14,556 bases of DNA from contig JBEVLT010000219.1 in the NCBI GenBank assembly GCA_040509055.1, forward strand, positions 1 through 14,556. The letters run 5' to 3'. Position 1 is the stretch's first letter. Each line of letters begins with the position of its first letter. This DNA is from JAJKIP01 sp040509055 (GTDB lineage: Bacteria; Bacteroidota; Bacteroidia; Chitinophagales; Chitinophagaceae). A model generated the notes under the pieces. That model saw only the letters and a program-made list of their open reading frames with translations. It was not told where the DNA came from and did not search any database. The translations under genes and the position numbers were made by a program. Shown here in pieces: positions 7,620 to 14,556 of this stretch.

Positions 7620-8270
7620 ATGAACAACACCTATATCAACACCATGCTGGTGAAGTATCCTGCACTGACCGATTGCAGGGACAGCATTATCAGTGCGGCC
7701 GAAGCGATCATCCGTTGCTATAAAAACGGGGGCAAACTATTGCTCTGCGGCAATGGCGGCAGCGCGGCGGACAGCGATCATATCGTGGGGGAGCTGATGA
7801 AAAGTTTTCTCAAACCACGCCCTCTCCATTCTTCATTATGCTATCAATTAAAAAATACGGATGAAGAACGGGGCGCTTACCTGGGTGCAAAGCTGCAACA
7901 GGGATTACCCGCTATTTCATTGAATGCGCATGCCGCGCTGATCTCGGCCGTTGCTAACGATATCGATGCCGACCTGGTATTTGCCCAGCAGGTAACAGGG
8001 TATGGCAAACCCCATGATGTGCTCATCGGTATTTCCACGTCCGGTAATTCGCAAAATGTATATGATGCGATGCTGGCGGCCAAAGCGATGGGACTACAAA
8101 CCATTGTCCTGACCGGTCAATCGGGCGGACGGATGAAAATGCTGGCCGATATCCTGATCAATGTGCCGGCGAAGGAAACGCCAGCCGTGCAGGAACTGCA
8201 CCTGCCGGTCTACCATGCACTTTGCATACTGGTAGAGGAGCATTTTTTCCCCGCGACCTTCAACCGATGA
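7620..8270 (+). CDS. SIS-domain sugar-phosphate isomerase, GmhA-like
   Basis: A 216-residue cytoplasmic protein with one SIS domain. Visible motifs are LLLCGNGGSAADSDHIVGEL, with CGNGGS at 43-48, and the phosphate-binding ISTSGNS with Ser139-Thr-Ser141-Gly-Asn-Ser144. The C-terminal helix QELHLPVYHALCILVEEHFF corresponds to the region carrying the catalytic histidine in phosphoheptose isomerase GmhA. That enzyme converts sedoheptulose 7-phosphate to D-glycero-D-manno-heptose 7-phosphate. This protein is longer than E. coli GmhA (about 192 residues) because of an insertion after the first motif (KSFLKPRPLHSS to GAKLQQG, about residues 60-98), so the substrate may differ. It is the last gene of the tight block, and together with the kinase/phosphatase fusion it resembles an early heptose pathway. 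The gene is called as GmhA-like, without a symbol, because of the insertion. Confidence 0.85.
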   Translation: MNNTYINTMLVKYPALTDCRDSIISAAEAIIRCYKNGGKLLLCGNGGSAADSDHIVGELMKSFLKPRPLHSSLCYQLKNTDEERGAYLGAKLQQGLPAISLNAHAALISAVANDIDADLVFAQQVTGYGKPHDVLIGISTSGNSQNVYDAMLAAKAMGLQTIVLTGQSGGRMKMLADILINVPAKETPAVQELHLPVYHALCILVEEHFFPATFNR

Positions 8271-8298
8271 AAAACGTTGAACACTTTGTATTCTTTCA

Positions 8299-8350
8299 GC
8301 TAAGGAATCTCTTTGCGCCTTAGCGAATCCATTGCACTCTTTGCGTGAAA
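8299..8350 (+). repeat. CTTTGCG-type intergenic repeat with a 7-bp inverted repeat
   Basis: The 110-base gap between the SIS isomerase and the TonB receptor contains CTTTGCGCCTTAGCG followed by CTCTTTGCGTGAAA. The same heptamer CTTTGCG occurs at 8311-8317 and again at 8339-8345, ahead of GTGAAAC. The arms GCTAAGG (8299-8305) and CCTTAGC (8318-8324) are perfect complements around a 12-base loop. This resembles the degenerate CTTTGCGxCTTTGCG repeats that I recall from intergenic regions of many Bacteroidota and cyanobacterial genomes. It could form a small hairpin after the operon, but there is no following run of T, so I do not call it a terminator. Confidence 0.5.
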
Positions 8351-8380
8351 CCAAATCAATTACCATCTGATTTTTAGTAT

Positions 8381-10213
8381 ATGATCCGTAAACTATTTCT
8401 ATCCGTAACCGCTGTTTGCATTGCTGCCACCGTATTTTCCCAAACTACTCCTAAAGATTCCACCACCTTGCCCGAGGTGCTGGTGGAAACCGGTACCGGC
8501 GTGCAGGTAAACCGCAACCGCCTTCCTTTATCGATCACGGTCGTCACCCGGCAGCAGCTGGATGAGAGTGGTGAGTCTGCTTTACTGCCGGTATTGAACG
8601 GCCGGGTACCGGGACTGTTCGTGACCGAGCGCGGCATCACCGGTTTCGGCGTGGCGCAGAATGCTGCAGGACAGGTCACCATCCGGGGCATCGGTCAAAA
8701 TCCTACCACGGGCGTGCTGATCCTGATCGATGGCCACCCGCAGTTCATGGGCATCATGGGCCATCCTTTGGCAGACAGCTATATCGCCTCGTCGGCCGAA
8801 AAAGTGGAAGTGATCCGGGGTGCGGCTTCGGTGCTGTACGGTACCAATGCCATGGGCGGCGTCGTCAATATCATCACGCGGAAGAATGAAGCCGACGGAC
8901 TGCATGGCGAAGCGCGGCTGCTGTACGGTTCGTATGATACGCGGAAGTACAGCGTGTCGGGCGGGTTTAAAAAAAACAAGTTCAGCGTTTTCGTGGCGGG
9001 CAACCACGACCAGACCGACGGCCACCGGGCCAACGCGGATTTCAGGATCGATAACGGTTATGTAAAGCTGGGGTACGATTTTTCCCCGCACCTGAAGCTG
9101 AGCGCTGATTTCAGCCTGGCTAACTTTAAGACCAATGATCCCGGCCCCGATACCGCCAACGCCGTGAAGGGCAATTCGCTGGATATCACCCGTGGCTATG
9201 CGGCTATGGGTTTGGTCAATACCTCCGGCCGTTTCCCCGGATCATTAAAGTTCTTTTACAATTTCGGCGTGCACGATATCTCCGACGGGTTTCATTCACG
9301 TGACAACAACTATGGCCTTAATTTTTCCCAATCGGCCAAACCCTGGAAAGGGAATACGATCACCGTGGGGGCAGACCTTGTGCGTTACGGCGGTGCGGCC
9401 CATACCGTGGCCGGGCCAATGGTGATACCGTTCGTGGACACTACGCTGCATGAAGAAGGCATTTACGCGCTGGTGCAGCAAAGCTTTTGGGACAAGCTGA
9501 CCCTCACCGGGGGATTGCGCTACCAGCATCACAGCGTGTATGGCGGGCAATGGATACCCTCGGCCGGTTTTTCCTTTTTGGCGAATGCCACTACCGTGCT
9601 GAAGGCTTCCGTATCCAAAGGGTTCCGCAGCCCGACCATCCGGGAACTGTTCATGTTCAACCACAACCCTTTGCTCAGGCCGGAGCGGGTGATGAACTAC
9701 GAAGTATCGGCAGAGAACTATTTTGCCGGCCGGAAATTGCGTACTGAGCTCACCCTGTTCGACGTGCATGGCAAAAACCTGATCGTCACCGGCGCCATGG
9801 GCGCTTTGTACAATGGCGGGACGGTGCGGAACAAAGGGATCGAGTTTGCAGCGGACTATAAACTATCCGGGATCTTTTCCGGGAACCTCACGTATAGCTA
9901 TACCCACATGAAAGCGGCGGTATTTGCCACGCCCCGGCATCATTTGTTTGCCGGCGGTACGGCGCGGTGGACAAAGCTCAGCCTGTCACTGAACGGCGAG
10001 TATGTCAACGGGCTGAATACCGAACCGGTACCGGGCGCGCCTGTGCATACAGAGGATTATGTATTGATGAATGCAAAGGCCGGCTATGCCATCACCCGCC
10101 ATCTCCAGGTGTTTATCAGCGGCGACAACCTGCTGGACCAGCGGTACGAGACCATCCGGTATTATGGCATGCCGGGGGCGACGGTTTTTGGAGGGGTGAA
10201 TTTGAGGTTGTAA
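8381..10213 (+). CDS. TonB-dependent outer-membrane receptor
   Basis: A 610-residue outer-membrane protein. A signal peptide covers residues 1 to about 21, ending VFSQ. A TonB-box-like segment follows (LPEVLVETGT), then a plug domain at about 45-165 with VTIRGIGQNPTTGVLILIDG and the classic VEVIRGAASVLYGTNAMGGVVNIITR. The rest is a beta-barrel with alternating aromatic strands, including FRSPTIRELFMFNHNPLLRPE and the terminal DNLLDQRYE block. It has no carboxypeptidase-like N-terminal domain and no SusD partner, so it is more like vitamin B12, siderophore or copper receptors than a SusC glycan importer. The ligand is unknown. It starts 110 bases after the SIS gene and may have its own promoter, though the position downstream of an S-component gene makes a shared small-molecule substrate possible. 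The ATG at 8381 directly precedes the signal peptide. Confidence 0.92.
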   Translation: MIRKLFLSVTAVCIAATVFSQTTPKDSTTLPEVLVETGTGVQVNRNRLPLSITVVTRQQLDESGESALLPVLNGRVPGLFVTERGITGFGVAQNAAGQVTIRGIGQNPTTGVLILIDGHPQFMGIMGHPLADSYIASSAEKVEVIRGAASVLYGTNAMGGVVNIITRKNEADGLHGEARLLYGSYDTRKYSVSGGFKKNKFSVFVAGNHDQTDGHRANADFRIDNGYVKLGYDFSPHLKLSADFSLANFKTNDPGPDTANAVKGNSLDITRGYAAMGLVNTSGRFPGSLKFFYNFGVHDISDGFHSRDNNYGLNFSQSAKPWKGNTITVGADLVRYGGAAHTVAGPMVIPFVDTTLHEEGIYALVQQSFWDKLTLTGGLRYQHHSVYGGQWIPSAGFSFLANATTVLKASVSKGFRSPTIRELFMFNHNPLLRPERVMNYEVSAENYFAGRKLRTELTLFDVHGKNLIVTGAMGALYNGGTVRNKGIEFAADYKLSGIFSGNLTYSYTHMKAAVFATPRHHLFAGGTARWTKLSLSLNGEYVNGLNTEPVPGAPVHTEDYVLMNAKAGYAITRHLQVFISGDNLLDQRYETIRYYGMPGATVFGGVNLRL

Positions 10214-10576
10214 ATGATCCGCTGCTCCGGGTATTGAGCTGACGAATATAGAAATGGAGAGGAAGGAGAGAGGTGTTGAGATATATTTGTTTGTAAAGGA
10301 GATTGGTTTTATCACTGTTCTCAGCATAACGGAATTCCGGTGCCTCTTTTACCGGGGTAATGCTGTGTTCCCATTCCGATCCGCTTCGGCCCTGATAGCT
10401 TAGGCATACCGTGGTTTTATCTACAGGTAGTACTCACTTCGTAGCTTGCTTATATTTTTTTATGCCAGTTCTTATCCCCTGAGCCAAAACGCGATGAACA
10501 GTGTGTAATTCACCATTTTTTCACCGTTGAAGCGTTTAGAAAACGGAAAAATTGATTTTCAATGAGTTACTGAAAA

Positions 10577-10599
10577 GGTTTGAATCCTGACGGGATCAC
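10577..10599 (+). other. tRNA 3'-end-like remnant (possible attachment-site half)
   Basis: GGTTTGAATCC resembles a T-arm (loop TTTGAAT flanked by GG and CC), and GACGGGATCAC resembles a 3' acceptor strand. The matching 5' acceptor strand (about GATCCCG), D-arm and anticodon arm are not found in the 80 bases upstream, and only about 3 of 5 T-stem pairs can form. It is therefore at best a fragment of a tRNA gene. Such 3' fragments arise when an element integrates into a tRNA gene. A terminator-like hairpin follows directly, as it often does after tRNA genes. Chance resemblance remains possible. Confidence 0.35.
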
Positions 10600-10633
10600 A
10601 ACATCCTTCGGCAGCAGCCGGAGGATGTTTATT
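10600..10633 (+). terminator. Hairpin with short T-rich tail, probable intrinsic terminator
   Basis: The arms AACATCCTTCGGC (10600-10612) and GCCGGAGGATGTT (10617-10629) pair over 13 positions with a single T-G wobble, around a 4-base AGCA loop. TATT follows, so the right arm and tail read GTTTATT. The stem is GC-rich near the loop. The T run is short, so termination efficiency is uncertain. It is oriented for plus-strand transcripts and would terminate either the TonB receptor transcript or the tRNA of which 10577-10599 is a remnant. Confidence 0.6.
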
Positions 10634-10985
10634 GGAGAAGGGCCATGTTACCTGCGATAGCTAACCTGGCCGCTGCCACACCGGCTGCAACGTTGAATTA
10701 GCCCAATGAAGAGGGGCCGGCTATTCCCGGCAATGCAGGTGCATGACCTGTCGGTTTCGATTTCCTACTCGGAGATCCATTGAATAAGCTCGCAAATGGT
10801 GCCTGGCGCCGTACTGGTTCAGCAAACAAACCGTAAATTCCTTTATCATTTCCTTTTGCTGTGGTATCACTAAAATAATAAGCTGTCAGCTATTTTTCAT
10901 TCTGGCAAGAAGCTTTATTTTCATGTATCCTATGGGAGTTTGAAAGACACTTTTATCTCACATTTCTCTCCTAAGCACCACGAAC

Positions 10986-13241
10986 ATGCGTATTGCTAAC
11001 CTGGCCTTGCTATTGTTGTGTACAGGCAGCTTATTTGCCCAAACCAGTATTCCTATCTCGGGATCATCATCCGTTTATGTCGGAACAGAGCATACTTATG
11101 TGGCCGATCTTAGCGGTATTGCCCAAACCCGGGGGGCTACGGTTACCTGGTCGGTTCAGGGCGGCGTCATCGTCTCCGCGATTACCGACCCTGCAGCCGA
11201 CAGTGTGTATTGCGTGGTCCGGTGGAGCTATTCTCCCAATACTTTTATGCTCAGCGCCACCGTCAATGCCCCGGCCCAGTCAGGTTCCAAACAGGTTGTG
11301 GTAAACTGCCGGCAGGCCAATGCTGGTAATGATGTAACGATTTGCCAGGGTAACTCTGCTGTTCTCGGCTCGCCTGCTGTTCCGGGCTATTCTTATGCCT
11401 GGCGCACCACCAATACGGGACTTGATCATTATAATGTTGCACAGCCTGTTGCCCGCCCGGCCCAGACTACTACTTACAGGGAGGTCATGAATCCCCAATC
11501 TCCAAACCTGCTGCAGAACGGAGATTTTGAAAACGGCTATACGCCACTCAATTCGGATTATATACTTTATCCGGACCTGACGAATAGAAACGGTACCTAT
11601 GAGGTGGCCGCCAACCCTTATTTGCTGAACCCAGCCTGGCGCAATATGACCGACTATTCCCTTTCCGGTCATATGCTGATCGCCGATGGATCAGCGTACA
11701 GCGATCCATCCGGTTACCGGTTCTGGTACGCTACGGTGGAGGTGCATCCTGACATTAATTACTCGTTTTCCTTTGTCATGAAGCCGCTTCTCACCAACAA
11801 TCATTCTGAGATCAGGTATAGTTTTACCGGCAATAATGGCGGGACGGCGTTGCATGGCAATATTATAAACCCTGGCACAAACCCTTCTGCGGCTGACTGG
11901 TCAGCACCCGGGACAAGCTGGTATTCCGGCAGCAATACCCGGGTCACGATTGAAATGCGGTACCTGCCCGTGACCGGCAATCCTGAGCATGCTAATCAGA
12001 TGGCTTTCGATAATATTGTTTTCCAGGAATTCAGGGGTTGCGGCGCCGTTTACGACGATGTGATTGTTTCCATCGGTGCCAGGCCGCAGGTATCTCCGTC
12101 CGGCCCCATCGAGTATTATTACCTGGAGCAAAATAAATCCCCGCAGATCGGGATTACACTCAGCGCTGATGTGCAGGCCGATTACCAATGGTACAAAGAT
12201 AATGAACTGATCAGCGGGGCCACTTTGCCAACCTATCAATCGAAGAGCGCTGGTGTGTACACGGTGCGAAGCGCCGGCTGTTCTTCGGAGGGCGTTACAT
12301 TTTACGATCATGCCAAAGGCCATGGAGCGCGCAGGGTAATTGGTGAACCGCTCGATTTCCCGGCAGGTATCTATTCCCCTTCTTATTATTGTTATAATTC
12401 CACCAGTTACATACGGCAGTTTGATCTGGGGCCATCAGCCAATTATCACTGGCAAACCTATACGCCTGCCGGCGCTTCTGACCAGCCGGCGACCAGTTTG
12501 TCCGCCTACAACGTGCACAGTCCCTATGCCGAGGTGATCATTGGTGGACCAGGGGCTGCTCCTGCCACGATCCTGGGCTATGCCGAAAGCAAAGGGTATG
12601 TAAAGGCCATGGAGTTCAGCCAGTTTATTTACTCTTCGCATTCGTTGCCGCAAACGGACTCGGTTACCATCTGTTCCGGCAGATTCCGCGTTACCAATTA
12701 TAATTCCTTTACTTCCTCGGAGATCGATCCCGGGGCATCAGGATTTCAATGGGAAACCTATGATGTGGGTGCAGGCGCTGAAATACTGGTGCCGGTGCCG
12801 GAGCTGTATCCTGATCCGGCCGACCCGGGCAATAAGAAAAAGATACGGATACCTGGCAGGGGTGGGTACTCCGGCGCTATTATCGTGCGCTTCAATACAC
12901 TGCCTGGCCGGATCAAGAAATATTTTTATAGCGACAATGGAGATTGCTACCAGGACAATAAAAGATATACAGCAGCACCCGGATGCATCGGCAGTGTGGA
13001 TGATGACGTGAGCATATACCCCAATCCTTCAGGAAATACAGTAAAGATTACTGCCCCGGATGATATTCTGCTGGTGGAACTCTTAGATGTTAATTACTCT
13101 GGCGTATTGCAGGTGATCCGGAGCGAACGGGGCAATAAAACGCTCTACCTGAATATATCGCAGCGCAGGCAGGGGGTGTACAATTGCCGGATTACTACTA
13201 CAGGTGGAGTTGTCAATAAAAAATTGATGGTGATACCCTAA
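10986..13241 (+). CDS. Secreted multidomain protein with Ig/PKD-like domains and a T9SS type A sorting domain
   Basis: A 751-residue protein with a clear signal peptide (MRIANLALLLLCTGSLFAQ). Residues about 22-107 look like a PKD/Ig-like beta-sandwich, and about 110-168 like a second short Ig-like repeat (AGNDVTICQGNSAVLG). Residues about 172-353 start with NLLQNGDFENG and end MAFDNIVFQEF, which resembles a jelly-roll carbohydrate-binding-like domain. Another Ig-like domain at about 371-442 contains YQWYKDNELISGA. Residues about 445-665 are beta-rich and unrecognised. From residue 671 a T9SS C-terminal sorting domain is present (YPNPSGNTVKI, then GVYNCRI and VNKKLMV), so it is exported through the outer membrane and attached or released. 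No catalytic motif is seen; adhesion or glycan binding is likely but inferred. It is preceded by a long non-coding region and stands alone in transcription. Confidence 0.9.
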   Translation: MRIANLALLLLCTGSLFAQTSIPISGSSSVYVGTEHTYVADLSGIAQTRGATVTWSVQGGVIVSAITDPAADSVYCVVRWSYSPNTFMLSATVNAPAQSGSKQVVVNCRQANAGNDVTICQGNSAVLGSPAVPGYSYAWRTTNTGLDHYNVAQPVARPAQTTTYREVMNPQSPNLLQNGDFENGYTPLNSDYILYPDLTNRNGTYEVAANPYLLNPAWRNMTDYSLSGHMLIADGSAYSDPSGYRFWYATVEVHPDINYSFSFVMKPLLTNNHSEIRYSFTGNNGGTALHGNIINPGTNPSAADWSAPGTSWYSGSNTRVTIEMRYLPVTGNPEHANQMAFDNIVFQEFRGCGAVYDDVIVSIGARPQVSPSGPIEYYYLEQNKSPQIGITLSADVQADYQWYKDNELISGATLPTYQSKSAGVYTVRSAGCSSEGVTFYDHAKGHGARRVIGEPLDFPAGIYSPSYYCYNSTSYIRQFDLGPSANYHWQTYTPAGASDQPATSLSAYNVHSPYAEVIIGGPGAAPATILGYAESKGYVKAMEFSQFIYSSHSLPQTDSVTICSGRFRVTNYNSFTSSEIDPGASGFQWETYDVGAGAEILVPVPELYPDPADPGNKKKIRIPGRGGYSGAIIVRFNTLPGRIKKYFYSDNGDCYQDNKRYTAAPGCIGSVDDDVSIYPNPSGNTVKITAPDDILLVELLDVNYSGVLQVIRSERGNKTLYLNISQRRQGVYNCRITTTGGVVNKKLMVIP

Positions 13242-13397
13242 GGAAGTCTTACCGGTCGGTGCAGGGAATATAAAACAGCCCCCATCTGGTGGTGGAAAGG
13301 GAAATGGAAATGCCGTCTGCCGGTTCGCATACAGGGTTATCGGCCCTGACGATCCCCTTGTTTCAAATAATGTAAAGCTGCTGCAGCGCCGGAAAAC

Positions 13398-14486
13398 TTA
13401 TCGCTCCTTCTTCACCCTTCCCCGCTTCTTTTTCTGCAGTATCTTCTGGTCGTCGCCCAGCAGGTCGCCCCAGGGCTTCAGGCCATCTACCCGGTCAAAG
13501 ACGGCTTTGAGCACTGCCATGCCGGGAATGGACAGGAACATGCCGGACATGCCGGCCAGCGCCCCGCCTGTCAATACGCCGATGATGCTGACCAGGGCAT
13601 TGATGCGCACTTTGGAGCTTACAATGTACGGCATGATGAAATTGTTGTCGATAAACTGCACAATGATCAGTACCACACCTACCCAAACGATGTCGCTTAA
13701 GCTATCCGAGGTGGTGAGGGTGACCACCATACAGATGACCGAGGCGATCAGCATGCCGATGTAGGGGATCAGGTTCAGCACTGCGGCCAGTACCGCCAGG
13801 AATATGGCATACTGCACGCCGATGATCAGGAAACCCGCCGTATTAAGCGCGGTAACGATTGCCATTTCGATCAGCAGGCCGACCATATAGCCCTGTACGA
13901 TGGATTTGGATTCGGTCAGTACTTCCTCCACCCGGGATTGGTGACGGGAGCCGAACACATCCAGCAGGAACTGATGAATGAGCTTGCGGTAATAAAGGAT
14001 CAGGAATGTGTAAATGGGCAGCAGGATCAGCATGGCCAGGCCGCCGGCTACACTGACCAGCGCCGCCATACCGCCGGAACCGGATTGCATGTTCTTTTTA
14101 GCAGTTTCTACTGCGGCTTCCTGCTGTTTGTTATCGATATTCAGGTGGTCGTTGATCCACTGCTGCAGGGTGGAGACATGTTGGTGCAGCTTTTCTTTGA
14201 TGGTAGGCAGGTCGTTCATAAAGCTGGCCACCTGGCTGGAGAGAAAATAAATAATGCCACCGGCAAAGAGGATGGCGAGCAGGATGGCCAGGAGCATCGC
14301 CGGTACGGCCGGCAACCCCCTTCGTACCAGCCAGTTCACCACCGGCAGCAGCAACATGGCCAGCACGATGGCGAAGCACAGCGGCATGATAATGCTGCTG
14401 CCGGCATAGAGCATCCAGCCGAGGATGAAAAGGCTGACCAGAACAAAGGCCAGCTTAGTATAAAAGGGGAGGGGCGTTGAGGGCAT
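13398..14486 (-). CDS. AI-2E family (PerM/YdiK-type) integral membrane protein
   Basis: A 362-residue inner-membrane protein with about seven or eight hydrophobic segments. Paired N-terminal helices (residues about 8-45) and a third at about 60-83 are followed by a soluble amphipathic stretch (about 85-135) containing charged coiled-coil-like sequence. The C-terminal half carries the family signature NLIPYIGMLIAS and QFIDNNFIMPYIVSSKVRINALVSII split over the last helices, then GMFLSIPGMAVLKAVFDR. The tail KKKRGRVKKER is strongly basic. Family members include TqsA, linked to AI-2 export, and sodium/proton antiporters, so the name does not prove a quorum-sensing role. The gene is convergent with the T9SS protein, separated by 156 bases with no strong terminator hairpin. 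The ATG at 14486 (minus strand) directly precedes the first membrane segment. Confidence 0.92.
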   Translation of the reverse strand: MPSTPLPFYTKLAFVLVSLFILGWMLYAGSSIIMPLCFAIVLAMLLLPVVNWLVRRGLPAVPAMLLAILLAILFAGGIIYFLSSQVASFMNDLPTIKEKLHQHVSTLQQWINDHLNIDNKQQEAAVETAKKNMQSGSGGMAALVSVAGGLAMLILLPIYTFLILYYRKLIHQFLLDVFGSRHQSRVEEVLTESKSIVQGYMVGLLIEMAIVTALNTAGFLIIGVQYAIFLAVLAAVLNLIPYIGMLIASVICMVVTLTTSDSLSDIVWVGVVLIIVQFIDNNFIMPYIVSSKVRINALVSIIGVLTGGALAGMSGMFLSIPGMAVLKAVFDRVDGLKPWGDLLGDDQKILQKKKRGRVKKER

Positions 14487-14532
14487 AACTTTTATTGAAT
14501 TTACTATTATTCTCCAAGGTCGTGCCGTAAAT

Positions 14533-14556
14533 GATAAAACCCGGCACGTGGCCGGG
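14533..14556 (-). terminator. Intrinsic terminator of a minus-strand gene beyond the right edge
   Basis: CCCGGC (14540-14545) and GCCGGG (14551-14556) are perfect complements around the five-base loop ACGTG. Read on the minus strand, the hairpin is followed by TTTTAT (14539-14534), the layout of a rho-independent terminator. It would end a leftward gene whose coding region lies outside the window, just upstream of the AI-2E family gene. The stem may continue past the edge. Confidence 0.55.

Larger units (their letters stand above)
10214..10985. other. 772-base intergenic region without a convincing gene
   Basis: No frame of useful length with family resemblance was found on either strand. 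The region holds a tRNA-3'-end-like stretch (10577-10599), the strong hairpin at 10600-10629, an inverted repeat with arms CCGTT (10524-10528) and AACGG (10542-10546) flanked by T and A runs, and a perfect small dyad ATTGA-TTT-TCAAT at 10551-10563. Two further weak dyads lie near 10711-10752 (GCCGG/CCGGC and CAGGT/ACCTG). TATATTTG at 10282 matches a Bacteroidota -7 element, but no -33 TTG lies at the right distance. The promoter for the following T9SS gene must lie at the right end, but I cannot place it. Confidence 0.6.

Noticed and set aside
10282..10289. TATATTTG as a Bacteroidota sigma-factor -7 element
   Set aside because: No TTG or TTTG lies about 19-21 bases upstream, and no gene starts downstream within several hundred bases.
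10645..10701. 18-codon ORF (MLPAIANLAAATPAATLN) sharing the 12-mer GCTAACCTGGCC with the start of the T9SS gene
   Set aside because: It is too short and the shared 12-mer may be chance. No further similarity or start signal supports a gene or a decayed duplicate.
13242..13397. Bidirectional terminator between the convergent genes
   Set aside because: Only weak four- to five-base dyads without T runs are visible.
13938..14480. 180-codon plus-strand open frame opposite the AI-2E family gene
   Set aside because: Its translation is rich in Gln, His and Gly, as expected of a shadow frame, while the minus-strand frame is a clear membrane protein.
13398..14486. Evidence for AI-2 quorum sensing
   Set aside because: The family name comes from one member. 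Other members are ion antiporters, and no LuxS or Lsr gene is in view.
1..14556. CRISPR arrays, insertion sequences, rRNA genes or intact tRNA genes
   Set aside because: No regularly spaced direct repeats, transposase motifs, or complete cloverleaf or rRNA-like sequences were seen by eye.

Overview
The window looks like chromosomal DNA from a Bacteroidota bacterium, most likely a Chitinophaga-like member of the Chitinophagaceae with fairly high GC. Four observations support this. A secreted protein ends in a type IX secretion (T9SS) sorting domain. There is a TonB-dependent receptor, and a sugar permease of the FHS (fucose/glucose/galactose) type. Genes lack strong Shine-Dalgarno sequences. 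The assignment rests on protein families read by eye, not on a search.

Positions 1-8270 carry closely packed plus-strand genes. They begin with the last 48 codons of an unidentified gene, then a secreted sialate O-acetylesterase-type SGNH hydrolase (158-2125) and an FHS-type MFS sugar permease (2136-3632). After 31 bases comes a very tight five-gene block: a PfkB/RfaE1-like sugar kinase fused to a HAD phosphatase (3664-5592), a divergent deoxyhypusine synthase-like protein (5573-6676), a small membrane protein resembling an ECF transporter substrate-binding (S) component (6699-7229), a compact type I phosphoribosyltransferase (7210-7608) and a GmhA-like SIS sugar-phosphate isomerase (7620-8270). 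Two junctions overlap by 20 bases; the other two gaps are 22 and 11 bases. A 110-base gap with a CTTTGCG-type intergenic repeat leads to a TonB-dependent receptor (8381-10213).

Positions 10214-10985 (772 bases) hold no convincing gene. They contain a short stretch resembling the 3' end of a tRNA, followed at once by a strong hairpin, and several A/T-rich inverted repeats just upstream. The layout is what a tRNA-type attachment-site remnant would look like, but this is unproven. Next come a large T9SS-exported surface or secreted protein (10986-13241) and, convergent with it on the minus strand, an AI-2E family (PerM/YdiK-type) membrane protein (13398-14486). A terminator-like hairpin for an unseen minus-strand gene lies at the right edge.

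The five-gene block at 3664-8270 is the most interesting part. Isomerase, kinase and phosphatase match the first three chemical steps of heptose-1-phosphate synthesis (GmhA, HldE kinase domain, GmhB), but no nucleotidyltransferase is present. Instead the block carries a deoxyhypusine synthase-like enzyme, a phosphoribosyltransferase and an S component. This may be an uncharacterised sugar-phosphate, nucleoside or cofactor pathway with its own uptake proteins. The substrate cannot be read from sequence alone.
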